Shown: positions 25,693-35,138 of the stretch, piece after piece
Position numbering within the stretch: position 1 is the first letter of the stretch
Layout: the number at the start of each line of letters is the position of its first letter
Assembly (NCBI GenBank): GCA_965222655.1
Contig: CBDCUP010000003.1
Location: forward strand, 496,001 to 560,000
DNA length: 64,000 nt
From: CAUZIZ01 sp965222655
Lineage (GTDB): Bacteria; Acidobacteriota; UBA6911; RPQK01; JAJDTT01
Reading direction: 5' to 3'
Position numbers and translations under genes: made by a program
The notes under the pieces: generated by a model
What the model was told of the DNA's origin: nothing
Seen by the model: only the letters and a program-made list of their open reading frames with translations
The model's database searches: none

Positions 25693-26762
25693 GCGGCTGG
25701 CGAGGCAGTTCCATATGCGTGCTCTGGGATCTGAGGCATGAGGGGGGAAAGGCTCAGTTGCCAGCCGGACCGCTGTAACGAAGGAGCGCCTGCCTGGAGC
25801 CGCTACGTTCTAGTCGCTGTTGGCCCACCCCATTTTGCGGCTTCTCCGTGTAAGCACTGAGAGCGGGTTTCAGTGGGGGCCCTAGATCTGCCGGACCACC
25901 GGATTCAAGCCCCAACGTCGGCGAGAGAACACCCAGGGGAGGCGTGCAGTCGTAGGGCGCTCCGGCAACCTCCAAGAAGCCGTGGTTCACCACGCCCTGA
26001 TCCTCCTCCCCGCTTCCATCGCAGCCCCCCAAGAGGGGCATTCAGTGAAGATCCCAGAACCGGGAGAAAACTCCGGCGCGAGGCTTCAAGCTGCAGTCTG
26101 TTTCCCATTCGACTCAGAGAGCCTGCGTTTCTTGGTCCCTGAAAAGGTGACGGAATTAGTCACCAAGAGGCTCGACAGCGGCAAGGGAAGTGGCCAGCTC
26201 CACTTGATCCGTTTGACTCGCTAATCAGCCGTGGGTAGAGTTGTCTCTTGTCTGGAGCGAAGAGAACATGGTCCGAAGGTCTTGATCCACTTCGAAGCCC
26301 ACTCCCATCACATTGCACGCCGTGGAGCCAAGGACTATGAACGATGAAACGGACCATGAACAGGGACTAATCACTACGTTGTCCGCGTGGGAAACTTCAG
26401 CATCGTCCCGTGTTCTCTTCGAAACGTTCAAAACCAAACGTGCAAAGCGAATTGCCAGCCAATCCACGATGAACATGGTGCCTCTAGTTGTTGATGCGCT
26501 GAGGGCTTTTTTGTCTTCGGCGAACGGGTCGACGTCCGTCCATTGATTTCTACTATTTTCTGCTGCTACGTTCATGACCATGCCGTTGATGGAAATTGCA
26601 GCCACCGTGTGAATCAGGCTGGCGGCCGACTTGGCGATTCCAGCTCGAGCGACATTCGTGGTCGGTCTGCTTCTGGGTTTGCTGATCCTGTCGATCGGTC
26701 GGGTGTTCATTATCTTGGTTAGCTGGAATTCAGCCGTTTTTCCTTCGTCGATGAGTTGTGCA
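25693..26762. other. 1.07 kb stretch without a recognisable gene
   Basis: Short open frames exist on both strands, the longest on the minus strand at 26225-26791, but none shows motifs, a credible start or amino-acid composition like the neighbours. No insertion-sequence ends or members of the repeat families were found here. It may be an eroded gene of the polysaccharide cluster. Confidence 0.4.
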
Positions 26763-27494
26763 ATGAATACGACAGAGACGGCGCATAACAATCCGCTCGC
26801 TGAAATGCTCTCCTACTTCGCCGATGCTACGAACTGGAAGAGCTATCTTCGTGCGTTTCTTTCGAAGTACATCCGGGGAGCGGTTCTCGAGGTTGGGGCT
26901 GGAATTGGCGCCACAACCAAGGTGCTCTACGATGGGAGCCAGAGGAGTTGGGTATGCCTCGAACCAGACCCCAATCTGGCGCGAAAACACCGAGAGGAGA
27001 TGGCACAATTTCCCCACACTTGCAAACCCGAGATCGTGCTGGGCGACATTCGAACCGTTGACACGCGCCAGCGATTCGATTGCATCCTCTATATCGATGT
27101 TCTCGAACACATCGAGGATGATCATCAGGAGATGTAGCGAGCAGCAAACCTCTTGAATCCTGGAGGAGCTATCGTTGTTCTATGCCCCGCTCACCAGTTC
27201 CTGTACTGCGAATTCGATCGAGCCGTTGGTCACTTCCGCCGCTATAACCGGCCTCTCTATAGGGCCCTGAAGCCCTCCGGGGTCGGGCTAGAAACAGTCC
27301 GATACCTCGATTCCGTGGGAATGTTCCTTTCGATGGCGAACCGCTTCGCCCTCAATTCACTCCCTAAGAAGCGACATGTCTTGTTCTGGGATCGATTTGT
27401 CGTCCCCCTCTCGCGACTTGCAGACCCGATTCTCGCGTATAGACTCGGTAAATCGATTCTGGGTGTGTGGAAGAAGAACAGCAACGACCGTTGA
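26763..27494 (+). pseudogene. SAM-dependent methyltransferase with an in-frame amber stop
   Basis: From the ATG at 26763 the frame reads MNTTETAHNNPLAEMLSYFADATNWKSYL, AVLEVGAGIGATTKVLYD (motif I), WVCLEPDPNLA and DCILYIDVLEHIEDD, then hits TAG at 27135-27137. The same frame continues without a shift as RAANLLNPGGAIVVLCPAHQFLYCEFDRAVGHFRRYNR and ends at 27494, so one base change (for example CAG to TAG) would explain the break. The whole frame would give 243 residues of a familiar glycan methyltransferase type. It is either a point-mutation pseudogene or, less likely, read through. Confidence 0.85.
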
Positions 27495-27681
27495 GGTGCA
27501 CTCAAGAAATCTTGTAGGTCAGATGAGATAGGTGTTGACTCTTCTTGGCGTTGGATATCGGTTGCGGCTTCTCGTCTTTCCGGGATGGAAGGGGTGGTCG
27601 AGGAGGAACTTGGCTCGAGGGCGAACGCAGAGAGCATGCCCATGGCAGGAGGAAGCCCATGGCAGCCAAATGTTTACCGAA

Positions 27682-27706
27682 ATGGCTCACCGAAACGGTG
27701 AGCCAT
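27682..27706. terminator. Perfect hairpin in the gap before IS1182 copy 2
   Basis: ATGGCTCACCG, a 3-base loop AAA, and CGGTGAGCCAT form an 11 bp perfect stem. It lies ~190 bp after the methyltransferase end. No T-run follows, so it may be a rho-independent terminator of a weak type or another palindromic element. The rest of the 27495-27819 gap holds no gene. Confidence 0.45.
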
Positions 27707-27819
27707 CCCTTAACCAGGTGTGCCCATCGGCCAACTACAGTTGACATGAGTGGGCTCGGAAATCAAAATCAGTAATTCCTATCAGTAACGCGGCCCTTCT
27801 CGACTTGGAGACTGGCTAG

Positions 27820-29395
27820 CAGCCTGTCGGACTTTCGAGGTCATACCCCACAGGCATCATTAGTGATGGCGAATCGATTTAAAGTAGTCGATCGAGAGAC
27901 TCCTTATCTGTTTCCCCCTTCGGTGCAGGAATGGCTGCCGGAGACGCATCTGGCTCGCTTCGTGGTGGAGGTTGTGAGCAAGCTGGAGCTGAGGAAGCTG
28001 GAGGATTCCTACACGAAGCGGGGATCGGAAGGCTACCATCCGGCCATGATGCTGGCGTTGTTGTTTTACGGCTATGCCACGGGGGTGTTTTCGAGTCGGA
28101 AGTTGGAGCAAGCCAGCTACGATTCGGTGGCGTTTCGCTACCTCGCCGGCAACACGCATCCGGATCACGACACCCTCGCCCATTTCCGGAAGCGATTTTT
28201 GCAAGAGCTGAAGCCGCTGTTTGTGGAGATCTTGCTGCTGGCCCAGGCGATGGGATTTCTGAAGTTGGGCCGCGTGAGTTTGGATGGCACGAAGGTCAAA
28301 GCCAATGCCTCCAAGCACAGTGCGTTGAGTTGGGGGCACATCCGGAAGCTGGAAGCGCGGCTGCGAGAAGAAGTGGAAGAGTTGATGCGGCTGGCCGAGG
28401 CAGCGGATGGACGAGAAGAAACGGAAGGGATGGACATCCCGGCTGAGCTGGCGCGGCGGGAGGAACGGTTGAAAGCGATCGAGGAAGCAAAGCAGAAGCT
28501 GGCCCAGCGGGCGGCCGAGCGGCAGGCAGGTGAGCAGGCCGAATATGAAGCCAAAGTGGCCAAGCGGCAAGCCCAGAGGAAACGGGGAAACAAACCGCGG
28601 GGTCGCCCCCCCCAACCGCCCCAAGGAGGAATTCGAGACCAGGATCAGATCAATCTGACGGATGAAGAGTCTCGGATCATGCCGGTCTCGGGCGGGGGAT
28701 TTGAGCAATGCTACAACGCTCAGGCCTTGGTCGATAACGACAGCTTCTTGATTGTGGCGGCTCATGTCCCGCAAAACGCCGACGACAAGAAAGAATTGGA
28801 GCCGGCCCTGGCGGCGCTGCAAGCCCTGCCCGAGTCGCTGGGTCGGGCCCAGGAGTTGCTGGCCGACAGCGGCTACTTCAGTGGCCCCAACGTGGAGCTT
28901 TGTGGCGAGCACGCGATTGTCCCCTATATTGCGGTCGAGCGGGAAGCCCACCACTTGCGGCCGACCGAACGCTGGAAACAACCGGAGCCGCCCGGGCAAG
29001 ACGCCGATGCGGTGGAGCAGATGAGATACCGGTTGAAGACCCCCGCGGGTCGAGCCATTTACGGGCAACGCAAAGCCGTCCCGGAGCCCGTCTTTGGGAT
29101 CATCAAATCGGTGATGGGCTTTACGCAGTTCTCTCTCAGAGGAGCGGAGGCAGCAGACCGGGAGTGGACTCTGGCCAGCATCGCCTGGAATCTGAAAAGA
29201 ATGTACAACCTCTCCTGCCGCCAGCCGACGATGGCCCGTGCCACCCTCTGAAGAGGTGGGCCGCGTCGTTTCAGCGGCCAAATCACCGCCGCAGAGCAGA
29301 TGACTCATCGCTTTTCGTGCTTGGTCATGCAACACTTTTAATCAAACCTTAAACTTAAATTTCAGAAACGCCTGTAAGTTAAGTCCGACAGGCTG
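27820..29395 (+). mobile_element. IS1182-family element, copy 2 (1576 bp)
   Basis: It has the same ends as copy 1 (CAGCCTGTCGGACTT and AAGTCCGACAGGCTG) and its own CTAG duplication at 27816-27819 and 29396-29399. The orientation is opposite to copy 1. It begins an IS island that runs to about 31900. Confidence 0.93.
27866..29251 (+). CDS. IS1182-family transposase, copy 2
   Basis: The 461-residue product is identical to that of copy 1, with all three DDE regions present (VSLDGTKVKAN, LLADSGYFSG, VPEPVFGIIK). The ATG at 27866 is preferred over the GTG immediately before it. Confidence 0.92.
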   Translation: MANRFKVVDRETPYLFPPSVQEWLPETHLARFVVEVVSKLELRKLEDSYTKRGSEGYHPAMMLALLFYGYATGVFSSRKLEQASYDSVAFRYLAGNTHPDHDTLAHFRKRFLQELKPLFVEILLLAQAMGFLKLGRVSLDGTKVKANASKHSALSWGHIRKLEARLREEVEELMRLAEAADGREETEGMDIPAELARREERLKAIEEAKQKLAQRAAERQAGEQAEYEAKVAKRQAQRKRGNKPRGRPPQPPQGGIRDQDQINLTDEESRIMPVSGGGFEQCYNAQALVDNDSFLIVAAHVPQNADDKKELEPALAALQALPESLGRAQELLADSGYFSGPNVELCGEHAIVPYIAVEREAHHLRPTERWKQPEPPGQDADAVEQMRYRLKTPAGRAIYGQRKAVPEPVFGIIKSVMGFTQFSLRGAEAADREWTLASIAWNLKRMYNLSCRQPTMARATL

Positions 29396-29424
29396 CTAGG
29401 CCCAAAACAAGTAGATGAAAGTGG

Positions 29425-30488
29425 ATTAAACTGCGTGTAAACACCTGAAATGCCAGACCTGACGGGTATTCTGGAGTGCGACAAAGAATCTTCAGAGAGG
29501 CCCGAAAGGAGGCATTTCAATGAAATGCGGCGTCACAGTGTCAGCTTCCTGGAGGCGGTGGGAGCCGAGAAGATTCCCGCTCCCAGCACGGCGGGAGATT
29601 TTGTGCGCCGCTTTCAAGCGCCGGACGTGGTGGATCTGATGGAAGCCGCCAATGAGAGTCGCCGCAAGGTCTGGGCCCAACAACCAGCGAGTTTCTTCCA
29701 ACGGGCGGAGATTGACGTGGATGGGACCATTGCCCCCACCAGCGGCGAATGCAAGGAAGGGATGGAGATCAGCTACGACGGGCAGTGGGGCTACGCGCCG
29801 CTGATCGTGACGCTGGCCCAGACGGGCGAAGTGCTCTATGCCGTCAACCGCTCGGGCACCGCCCCTCTCATGAGGGAGCTCCCGAATGGCTGGATCGGAG
29901 TATCGAGCTGGTCCGAGCGGCCGGTTTTCGCACGGTGCGCCTGCGCGGGGATTCAAGAAACTGACCTTGGAGCGGGAACAGATCGCGGAGATGGACTACC
30001 GTCCGAGCAAAGCGGAGCGGAGCTATCGACTGGTGGTCTTGCGCAAGACGATCCTGGTCGAGAAAGGCCAGAAGCGGCTTTTGCCGCAGAGGCGCTATCA
30101 CTTTTATGTCACGAATATCCCAGCGACCCAGTTGGGAACGGCGGCAGTGGTTCGGGAAAACAACCGGCGCTGTAACCAGGAGAACGTCATTGAGCAACTC
30201 AAAAACGGAGTCGAGGCGCTGCGGATGCCCTCCGATACGCTGGTGGCCAACTGGGCCTATCTGGTGATTGCGGCCCAGGCCTGGATGGGGCTGGTTCTGC
30301 CAGCCCGACTGCAGGCGAGACAACTGGTGAAGATGGAATATCGCCGTTTTCTGCGAGAGATTATTGAGATGCCCTGCCAGATTCTGCGCACGGGCCGACG
30401 GCTGGTCTATCGGCTGTTGGATGTCAATGGCTGGAGCCGTCTTCTCTTGGAAGGCAGTGTGTGGCTGAAACGACGAGCGGCCACCTGA
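29425..30488 (+). pseudogene. Decayed IS1380-family transposase
   Basis: The first frame reads EKIPAPSTAGDFVRRF, AEIDVDGTIAPTSGECKEGMEISYDGQWGYAPLIVTLAQTGEVLYAVNRSG, typical of IS1380 transposases. Near 29858 a single-base shift moves the protein into the next frame (RPSHEGAPEWLDRSIELVRAAGFRTVRLRGDS). At about 29955 a deletion of roughly 90 codons leads to KLTLEREQIAEMDYRPSKAERSYRLVVLRKTI and NRRCNQENVIEQLKNGVEALRMPSD in a third frame. The N-terminal third is also shortened. No functional product is possible. Confidence 0.8.
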
Positions 30489-30497
30489 CCGGAGATC

Positions 30498-30636
30498 AAG
30501 GAGCGCCGAGGGTCGCGAGAGCTGGGGCGAGGTGTGTCTTAAAACGGCGACAGAGGGGGTAGAATAGCTCCTCATAAGCGATCGGCGGGCAGCCCAGCAA
30601 CAGCCGAGCCGAGTTCTGAGTGGCTTGGTGCAAAAA
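30498..30636 (-). other. Possible C-terminal gene fragment beside the IS256 element
   Basis: On the minus strand one frame reads SARLLLGCPPIAYEELFYPLCRRFKTHLAPALATLGAP and stops at 30496-30498. It looks protein-like but has no start and matches no family I can name. It may be the tail of another lost transposase. Confidence 0.3.
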
Positions 30637-31900
30637 CTTAGAATTTGGGCCTCCAAAGTGGCTCCTCGGAGCCGGGAAACGGTCCTGTTTTCGAAATTGC
30701 GCTTATTTCGGGCCTAGAGGCGTTAATCGAGGAAGGAACGGAGGCCTTCCGCTAGGTCATGGAGAGGCTCTTGAACCTGGCCATGGGATTGGAACGATCG
30801 GAGTTCCTAGGAGCCAAGCCCTACGAGAGGACGAGCCGGCGCCGGGGCCATGCCAATGGCTACAAGGACAAGACGATCGCCACGCGCGTAGGAGAGCTCC
30901 AACTGAACATCCCTCAGGTTCGAGGGCTGTCGTTCTATCCCCAATCGCTGGAGAAGGGCTGCCGCTCGGAAAAGGCGCTCAAGCTGGCCGTCGCCGAGAT
31001 GGACGTCATGGGCGTCTCCACGCGCAAAGTCACTGAGATCACCGAGCAGCTGTGCGGCACCGAGATCTCCGCCAGCCAGATCTCCCGGGTCGCCTCCCTC
31101 TTGGATGAGGAGCTAGAGAAGTTCCGCAGCCGTCCGCTGGGGGGCCAGTACCCCTTCGTCTACCTGGACGCCCATTACGAGAAAGTCCGTGTCGATGGTC
31201 TGCAGGACCTGGCGATCCTCAAGGCCGTGGGAGTGGAGGCTTCCGGTCACCGTGAGGTCTTGGGTCTGAGCGCTCGGCTAAGCGAAGCGGAGGTCCACTG
31301 GAGGGCGTTTTTGGAGGATCTGGCCTCGCGAGGGCTCAAGGGAGTCCAGCTGCTCATCAGTGACGACCACGCCGGGCTGAGGGCGGCTCGACGCGCAGTC
31401 TTTCCGGCGCTGCCCTGGCAGCGCTGCCAGTTTCATCTGAGCCAGAATGCTCAGCGTTTTGCCCGTCGCCTGCGAGAGCGAGGCACGATCGGCCAAGCGA
31501 TGCGAGACATCTTCAACAGCCCCACGCTCGAGGACGCCGAAGCCATGCTCGAGCGAAAAATCCAAGCGTTTGCCGAAACCAACCAGGCTCTGGCCCGGTG
31601 GATGGAAGACAACTTGCGCGAGGGCTTGACCGTCTACGCCTTCCCCCGCAGCCTCCACAAAAAGATCCGGACGATCAACAACGTGGAGAATCTCAACAAA
31701 CAGATTCGCCGCCGCACTCGCGTCGTAGGAATCTTCCCCCACGAGGCCTCAGCGCTAAGACTGATCTCAGCCGTGATGGCGGAGATTCACGAGGACTGGC
31801 TCACAGGTCGACGCTATCTGGACCTCGAGAGCCAAGAAAAGGAGGATCCTGTCCCGCAGCCGGCCTGAATTTACAGAAAAATTGTTGCGCTGCCGTGAAC
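30625..31900 (+). mobile_element. IS256-family element
   Basis: The ends are estimated from a weak inverted similarity: GGTGCAAAAACTTAGAATTT at about 30626 against the complement of AAATTTACAGAAAAATTGTT near 31870-31890. On the right it cuts a response-regulator gene after ~99 codons. A target duplication could not be read, because the left flank belongs to other remnants. Confidence 0.65.
30690..31868 (+). pseudogene. IS256-family transposase with an N-terminal amber codon
   Basis: Before the ATG at 30759 the same frame already reads FEIALISGLEALIEEGTEAFR, then TAG (30753-30755), then VMERLLNLAMGLERSEFLGAKPYER, which is the usual unbroken N-terminus of IS256 transposases. The 369 residues after the stop carry VYLDAHYEKVR (first Asp), LLISDDHAGLRAARRAVFP and WQRCQFHLSQN (second Asp region) and NNVENLNKQIRRRTRVVGIFP (Glu). 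The catalytic part is intact, but the N-terminal DNA-binding region is cut off unless the stop is suppressed or the ATG at 30759 gives a usable short form. Confidence 0.75.
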
Positions 31901-32194
31901 GTGCCCCCGATTGATAGAATCCATCAAATCATCGGTCTCGGTGTAGCCTGTCAGCACAATGCGGACGATATTTTCCCGGACTTCGAGCGACTTGCACAGT
32001 AGTTCAACACCTGTCATACCAGGCATCCGCTGATCTGTGATCACGGCAGATATGGGTATCTGGTGCAGCAGCTCAAGAGCGTCAGAACCACTTCTAGCCT
32101 CGTAGACTTCAAAATCATCAATGAAGGTACGCTTGAGCTTTTCCAGGTTTGCGGCTTCGTCGTCGACGATGAGTAGCTTGTGTTTGTCGGTCAT
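31893..32194 (-). pseudogene. Response-regulator receiver domain cut by IS256
   Basis: The frame starts MTDKHKLLIVDDEAANLEKLKRTF (acidic DD pair), continues AVITDQRMPGMTGVELL with the phospho-acceptor Asp, and VLTGYTETDDLMDSINRGHV with the conserved Thr. It then runs into IS DNA (HGSATIFL) and stops. A complete receiver would need ~20 more residues, including the conserved lysine, and any output domain is gone. Its start overlaps the histidine kinase stop (ATGA), so this was the cognate regulator. Confidence 0.85.
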
Positions 32195-34359
32195 GGCTTC
32201 ACGGGGAGCTCGATTCGAAATCTGGTGCCTTGCTGCCTCTCACTCTCTACCGAGATGCTGCCGCTGTGCTGCTGGACAATCCCATAGCTGATGCTCAATC
32301 CCAGGCCCGTCCCCTGGCCTACTGGCTTGGTCGTGAAAAAGGGCTCGAAGACCTTGCCCAGGTGCTTCTCCTCGATGCCCTGCCCATTGTCTTCAATCTC
32401 GATGACAACGCTGCCGTTTTGGCTCTGGGTCCGAATCCAGATGTCACCCTCATCTGGAATTGCTTGGCAGGCATTCGAAAGCAGATTCATGAATACCTGG
32501 CTCATTCGACCAGGGTGACATTCGACCTTTGGAAGTGCTCCATATTCCCGGTGTAGGCGAACCCGATCCCGGTATTCGTTCTGGAGCAGGTTCAAGGCAA
32601 GGTCGAGAGGTTCATGAATGTCGACGGCCCGCGTCTGATCCACATCCATCCGGGAGAAGGCGCGAAGATCCCCGATAATGGCATGGATCCGCTCGGCTCC
32701 CTCTTCAAAGTTCTCGATCAAACGGTCCAGATCCTCCGTGACGAAAGCGTAGTTGAGCTCCTCTCGAAATGCCTCGGCGTTCCTCTTGGTTCCCTCATCA
32801 AGATCCGGCCGTTCTTCGTAGAACTGGATCAAATCTCGCAGCTTCCCAACGTATTTCTTCAGGAAATCAGTATTTCCGTAGATGAAGTTCAAGGGGTTTT
32901 TGATTTCGTGGGCTATGCCGGCAACCAGCTGCCCCAACGATGCCATCTTCTCGCTCTGGACAAGCTGTACCTGCGTTTCCTTCAGCTCCTGGTAGGCTTG
33001 CTGGACCTCTTCGCCGGACTCTTGCAGCGCCCTCGTCCTCTCATCAACTTTCTCCTCTAGCCTCCGATTCAGCTCCTGCAAGGCCACACTTCGATCCTGC
33101 AGGGACTGAGCCATTTCATTGAAAGTCTTGGCTAGATTGCCCACCTCATCCTGGCTTGAGACCTCCACGCGTTGGTTGAGATCGCCATCGGCTATGATCC
33201 TGGCGCTTCGGGTCAGCTCCTTGAGCGGGACCGCAATCCGTCGGGCAATTGAATAGGTAAGCAGAGCGACCAGGACGGTCGCAACCGAAACGAACCAGAG
33301 GAGAATATTCTTGAGGTCCTGGACCGGAGCGAAAATGTCCTTCTCATCGATTCCCACACCACAGATCCATCGAAAGAATTCGTGGTTGACCCGCGCCATA
33401 CCACTGATCTTCGGTGTCCCCTTGGGGTACTCATAGGAAAAATTGGTGGCGCCCCCTGCCACCGCCTCCTGCAACTCATACAGATTGTGATCTTCGATAA
33501 GTCGCGAGCCGTAGTTCTGTCTGTCGGAAACATCTTCCCGATTGGAATAGCTCCGGTTGCTCCGATACTTGTGTCCGATGACCGTGTTCACGTCCCGGCC
33601 CCACATGAAGGCGTAGCCCGAAGGCAGGGAACGTTTTTCCAGATCCTCCTCCACCTTATCCAGGATTTCCTGAATGGAGTCCCAGTTCATCAGGGCCAGC
33701 AGCCCACCGATGATTTCGCCGGACTCGTCCTGGACAGGATAGGCGAAGCCGATGGAGTACTGCCGGGCGGAATCGTCATCCTGGTACTGGTAGAGCGGTT
33801 GGACGAGCGATGAAAGATGCCAATCCAGAAAACCGACCTCTCCCCTTCGTATCTGCTCCAACCAACTCGAGTCCTTGGTGTAGGGAAGCAGTGACGCGCC
33901 CTCCAGCTTCCGCAGACGGCCCGGGTCCAGTGGCTGGCTCGGACTCGTTCGGTTGCGGTCGATACTGTTGGTCAGGACAAGTCTTCCCTCCAGATCGAAA
34001 AGACAAATCAGGTCGTAAACCTCATGAACTTCGACCAACTGGTTCAGAAGCAGCTGCGGCCGATGAGCGGAGCGATCCCGAAGATACGCACCCAAGCGAC
34101 CGAAGAGGACCATTGCCTTCACTTCCTCTTCCTTCTCCAGAAGCGTGAGTTGAATGATGTCTGCGATGTCGCGCGCAATCTGCTCTACATATAAAACGGT
34201 CCTGTCTTCGGTAATGTGCCCCTTGGCCTGGAAGTAGGAAAAAAACGAAACGGCAATCAATATCAGAAAAAGCGGCAGGATCAGGAGAGCTAGCTTACGC
34301 CGCAGACTGCCCCAGAAGAAGGGCACTACCTTGTTCCAAAGCCTGACCCAGAAACCCAT
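32191..34359 (-). CDS. Membrane sensor histidine kinase
   Basis: This 722-residue protein has a first membrane segment at ~20-45 (LALLILPLFLILIAVSFFSYF) and a large periplasmic region (~50-350) of the dCache type (FDLEGRLVLTNSID, IGFAYPVQDESGEIIGGLLALMNW). A second membrane segment at ~355-377 is followed by a HAMP domain (RRIAVPLKELTRSARIIADGDL) and a coiled coil. The HisKA motif is GIAHEIKNPLNF (His near 484), and the ATPase domain has MNLLSNACQAI, EIEDNGQGI and GTGLGLSI. It would phosphorylate the adjacent receiver protein, which is now truncated. The signal it senses is unknown. It is divergent from the TlpA-thrC operon. Confidence 0.9.
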   Translation of the reverse strand: MGFWVRLWNKVVPFFWGSLRRKLALLILPLFLILIAVSFFSYFQAKGHITEDRTVLYVEQIARDIADIIQLTLLEKEEEVKAMVLFGRLGAYLRDRSAHRPQLLLNQLVEVHEVYDLICLFDLEGRLVLTNSIDRNRTSPSQPLDPGRLRKLEGASLLPYTKDSSWLEQIRRGEVGFLDWHLSSLVQPLYQYQDDDSARQYSIGFAYPVQDESGEIIGGLLALMNWDSIQEILDKVEEDLEKRSLPSGYAFMWGRDVNTVIGHKYRSNRSYSNREDVSDRQNYGSRLIEDHNLYELQEAVAGGATNFSYEYPKGTPKISGMARVNHEFFRWICGVGIDEKDIFAPVQDLKNILLWFVSVATVLVALLTYSIARRIAVPLKELTRSARIIADGDLNQRVEVSSQDEVGNLAKTFNEMAQSLQDRSVALQELNRRLEEKVDERTRALQESGEEVQQAYQELKETQVQLVQSEKMASLGQLVAGIAHEIKNPLNFIYGNTDFLKKYVGKLRDLIQFYEERPDLDEGTKRNAEAFREELNYAFVTEDLDRLIENFEEGAERIHAIIGDLRAFSRMDVDQTRAVDIHEPLDLALNLLQNEYRDRVRLHREYGALPKVECHPGRMSQVFMNLLSNACQAIPDEGDIWIRTQSQNGSVVIEIEDNGQGIEEKHLGKVFEPFFTTKPVGQGTGLGLSISYGIVQQHSGSISVESERQQGTRFRIELPVKP

Positions 34360-34375
34360 GAGAAAAACACCTGGA

Positions 34376-34413
34376 AAGTTAAACTGTTGGACAGTCCACT
34401 GGCAATTTAACTT
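34376..34413. promoter_or_regulatory. Dyad in the divergent kinase/TlpA intergenic region
   Basis: AAGTTAAA at 34376-34383 and TTTAACTT at 34406-34413 are perfect inverses, flanking a second small palindrome, GGACAGTCC (34389-34397). It lies just upstream of the kinase start. It could be an operator, but no regulator is identifiable. Confidence 0.35.
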
Positions 34414-34553
34414 ACATTCAATCTCAGGGTCAAATCCGGCTCTGCAGGGTAGTGTCAGGTCCGTTACACGCTGGCGCCATCCGCTTGCTCCGGAGCTTCT
34501 TCCTGTTGTACATTGCAGAGTGCGGATCTTGCCTTTCGAAGTAAGGGGTTTTC

Positions 34554-35138
34554 ATGTTGAAGCGGTTGGAGAAACTGAGAGCTCGGATGAATCCCAAGGG
34601 TGTGCTAATCGTTGGAATACCCGTTCTGCTCTTATGTATAGTCTCGCGCTGCTTCTCCATCCCTTCTTCATCCCCTGAAACCGACGGAACTCTCTGGGCT
34701 CCGGCGAGCGAGCGCCCGAGCGTGGATCTATCCGGATTCTTGACGACCCTCGAGGGCAAGAAGGTAGCCCTGGAGGACCTCCGAAACAAAGCGCTCTTGC
34801 TCAACGTCTGGGCAACCTGGTGTGCTCCTTGTCGGATAGAGATGCCGTGGCTGGCTGAGCTTCATGAGAATCTCTCGGAGGAGGGATTGACGATTGTGGC
34901 AATCAGCGGTGAAGACGCCACGGCGGTCCAGGCCTATCTCGATGAGACCGACATCGACCACCCATTCCCGCTGCTCCTGGATACTGACAGCATCCTGGCA
35001 GAACGGTTTGGTGTCCATGGACTCCCCACGACTATCGTGATTGACCCGGAAGGTAGACTGGCCCTACGGCACGTAGGCATCTATTCCTGGAACTCTCCCA
35101 AGGTCGTTCGTGGTCTTCGCCAGCTGATGGGCGAATGA
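34554..35138 (+). CDS. TlpA-like thiol-disulfide oxidoreductase, membrane-anchored
   Basis: The protein has 194 residues with an N-terminal membrane segment (GVLIVGIPVLLLCIVSRCFSI), possibly with a lipobox-like cysteine. The thioredoxin fold carries WATWCAPCRIEMPWL (the redox CxxC), the TlpA/ResA insert, and FGVHGLPTTIVIDPEG with the cis-proline. Such proteins reduce disulfides in the periplasm, often for cytochrome c maturation, but no cytochrome genes are nearby. Its stop overlaps the thrC start (ATGA), so the two are translationally coupled. Confidence 0.85.
   Translation: MLKRLEKLRARMNPKGVLIVGIPVLLLCIVSRCFSIPSSSPETDGTLWAPASERPSVDLSGFLTTLEGKKVALEDLRNKALLLNVWATWCAPCRIEMPWLAELHENLSEEGLTIVAISGEDATAVQAYLDETDIDHPFPLLLDTDSILAERFGVHGLPTTIVIDPEGRLALRHVGIYSWNSPKVVRGLRQLMGE

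Noticed and set aside
26225..26791. 188-codon minus-strand frame in the 25.7-26.8 kb gap
   Set aside because: No motif, no credible start signal, and it overlaps the methyltransferase start on the other strand.
27135..27137. Pyrrolysine or other recoding of TAG
   Set aside because: Several intact genes here (thrC, pyrE, the MFS gene) use TAG as their stop, and no suppressor tRNA was seen; a mutation is the simpler explanation.
12823..29399. The two IS1182 copies as ends of a composite transposon
   Set aside because: Each copy has its own CTAG duplication, and the left copy lies within a gene that is restored when only that copy is removed; so they inserted separately.
29868..30656. 262-codon minus-strand frame over the IS1380 remnant
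   Set aside because: It is antisense to recognisable transposase sequence for most of its length; only its first part (30498-30636, in another frame) may be a real fragment and is listed separately.
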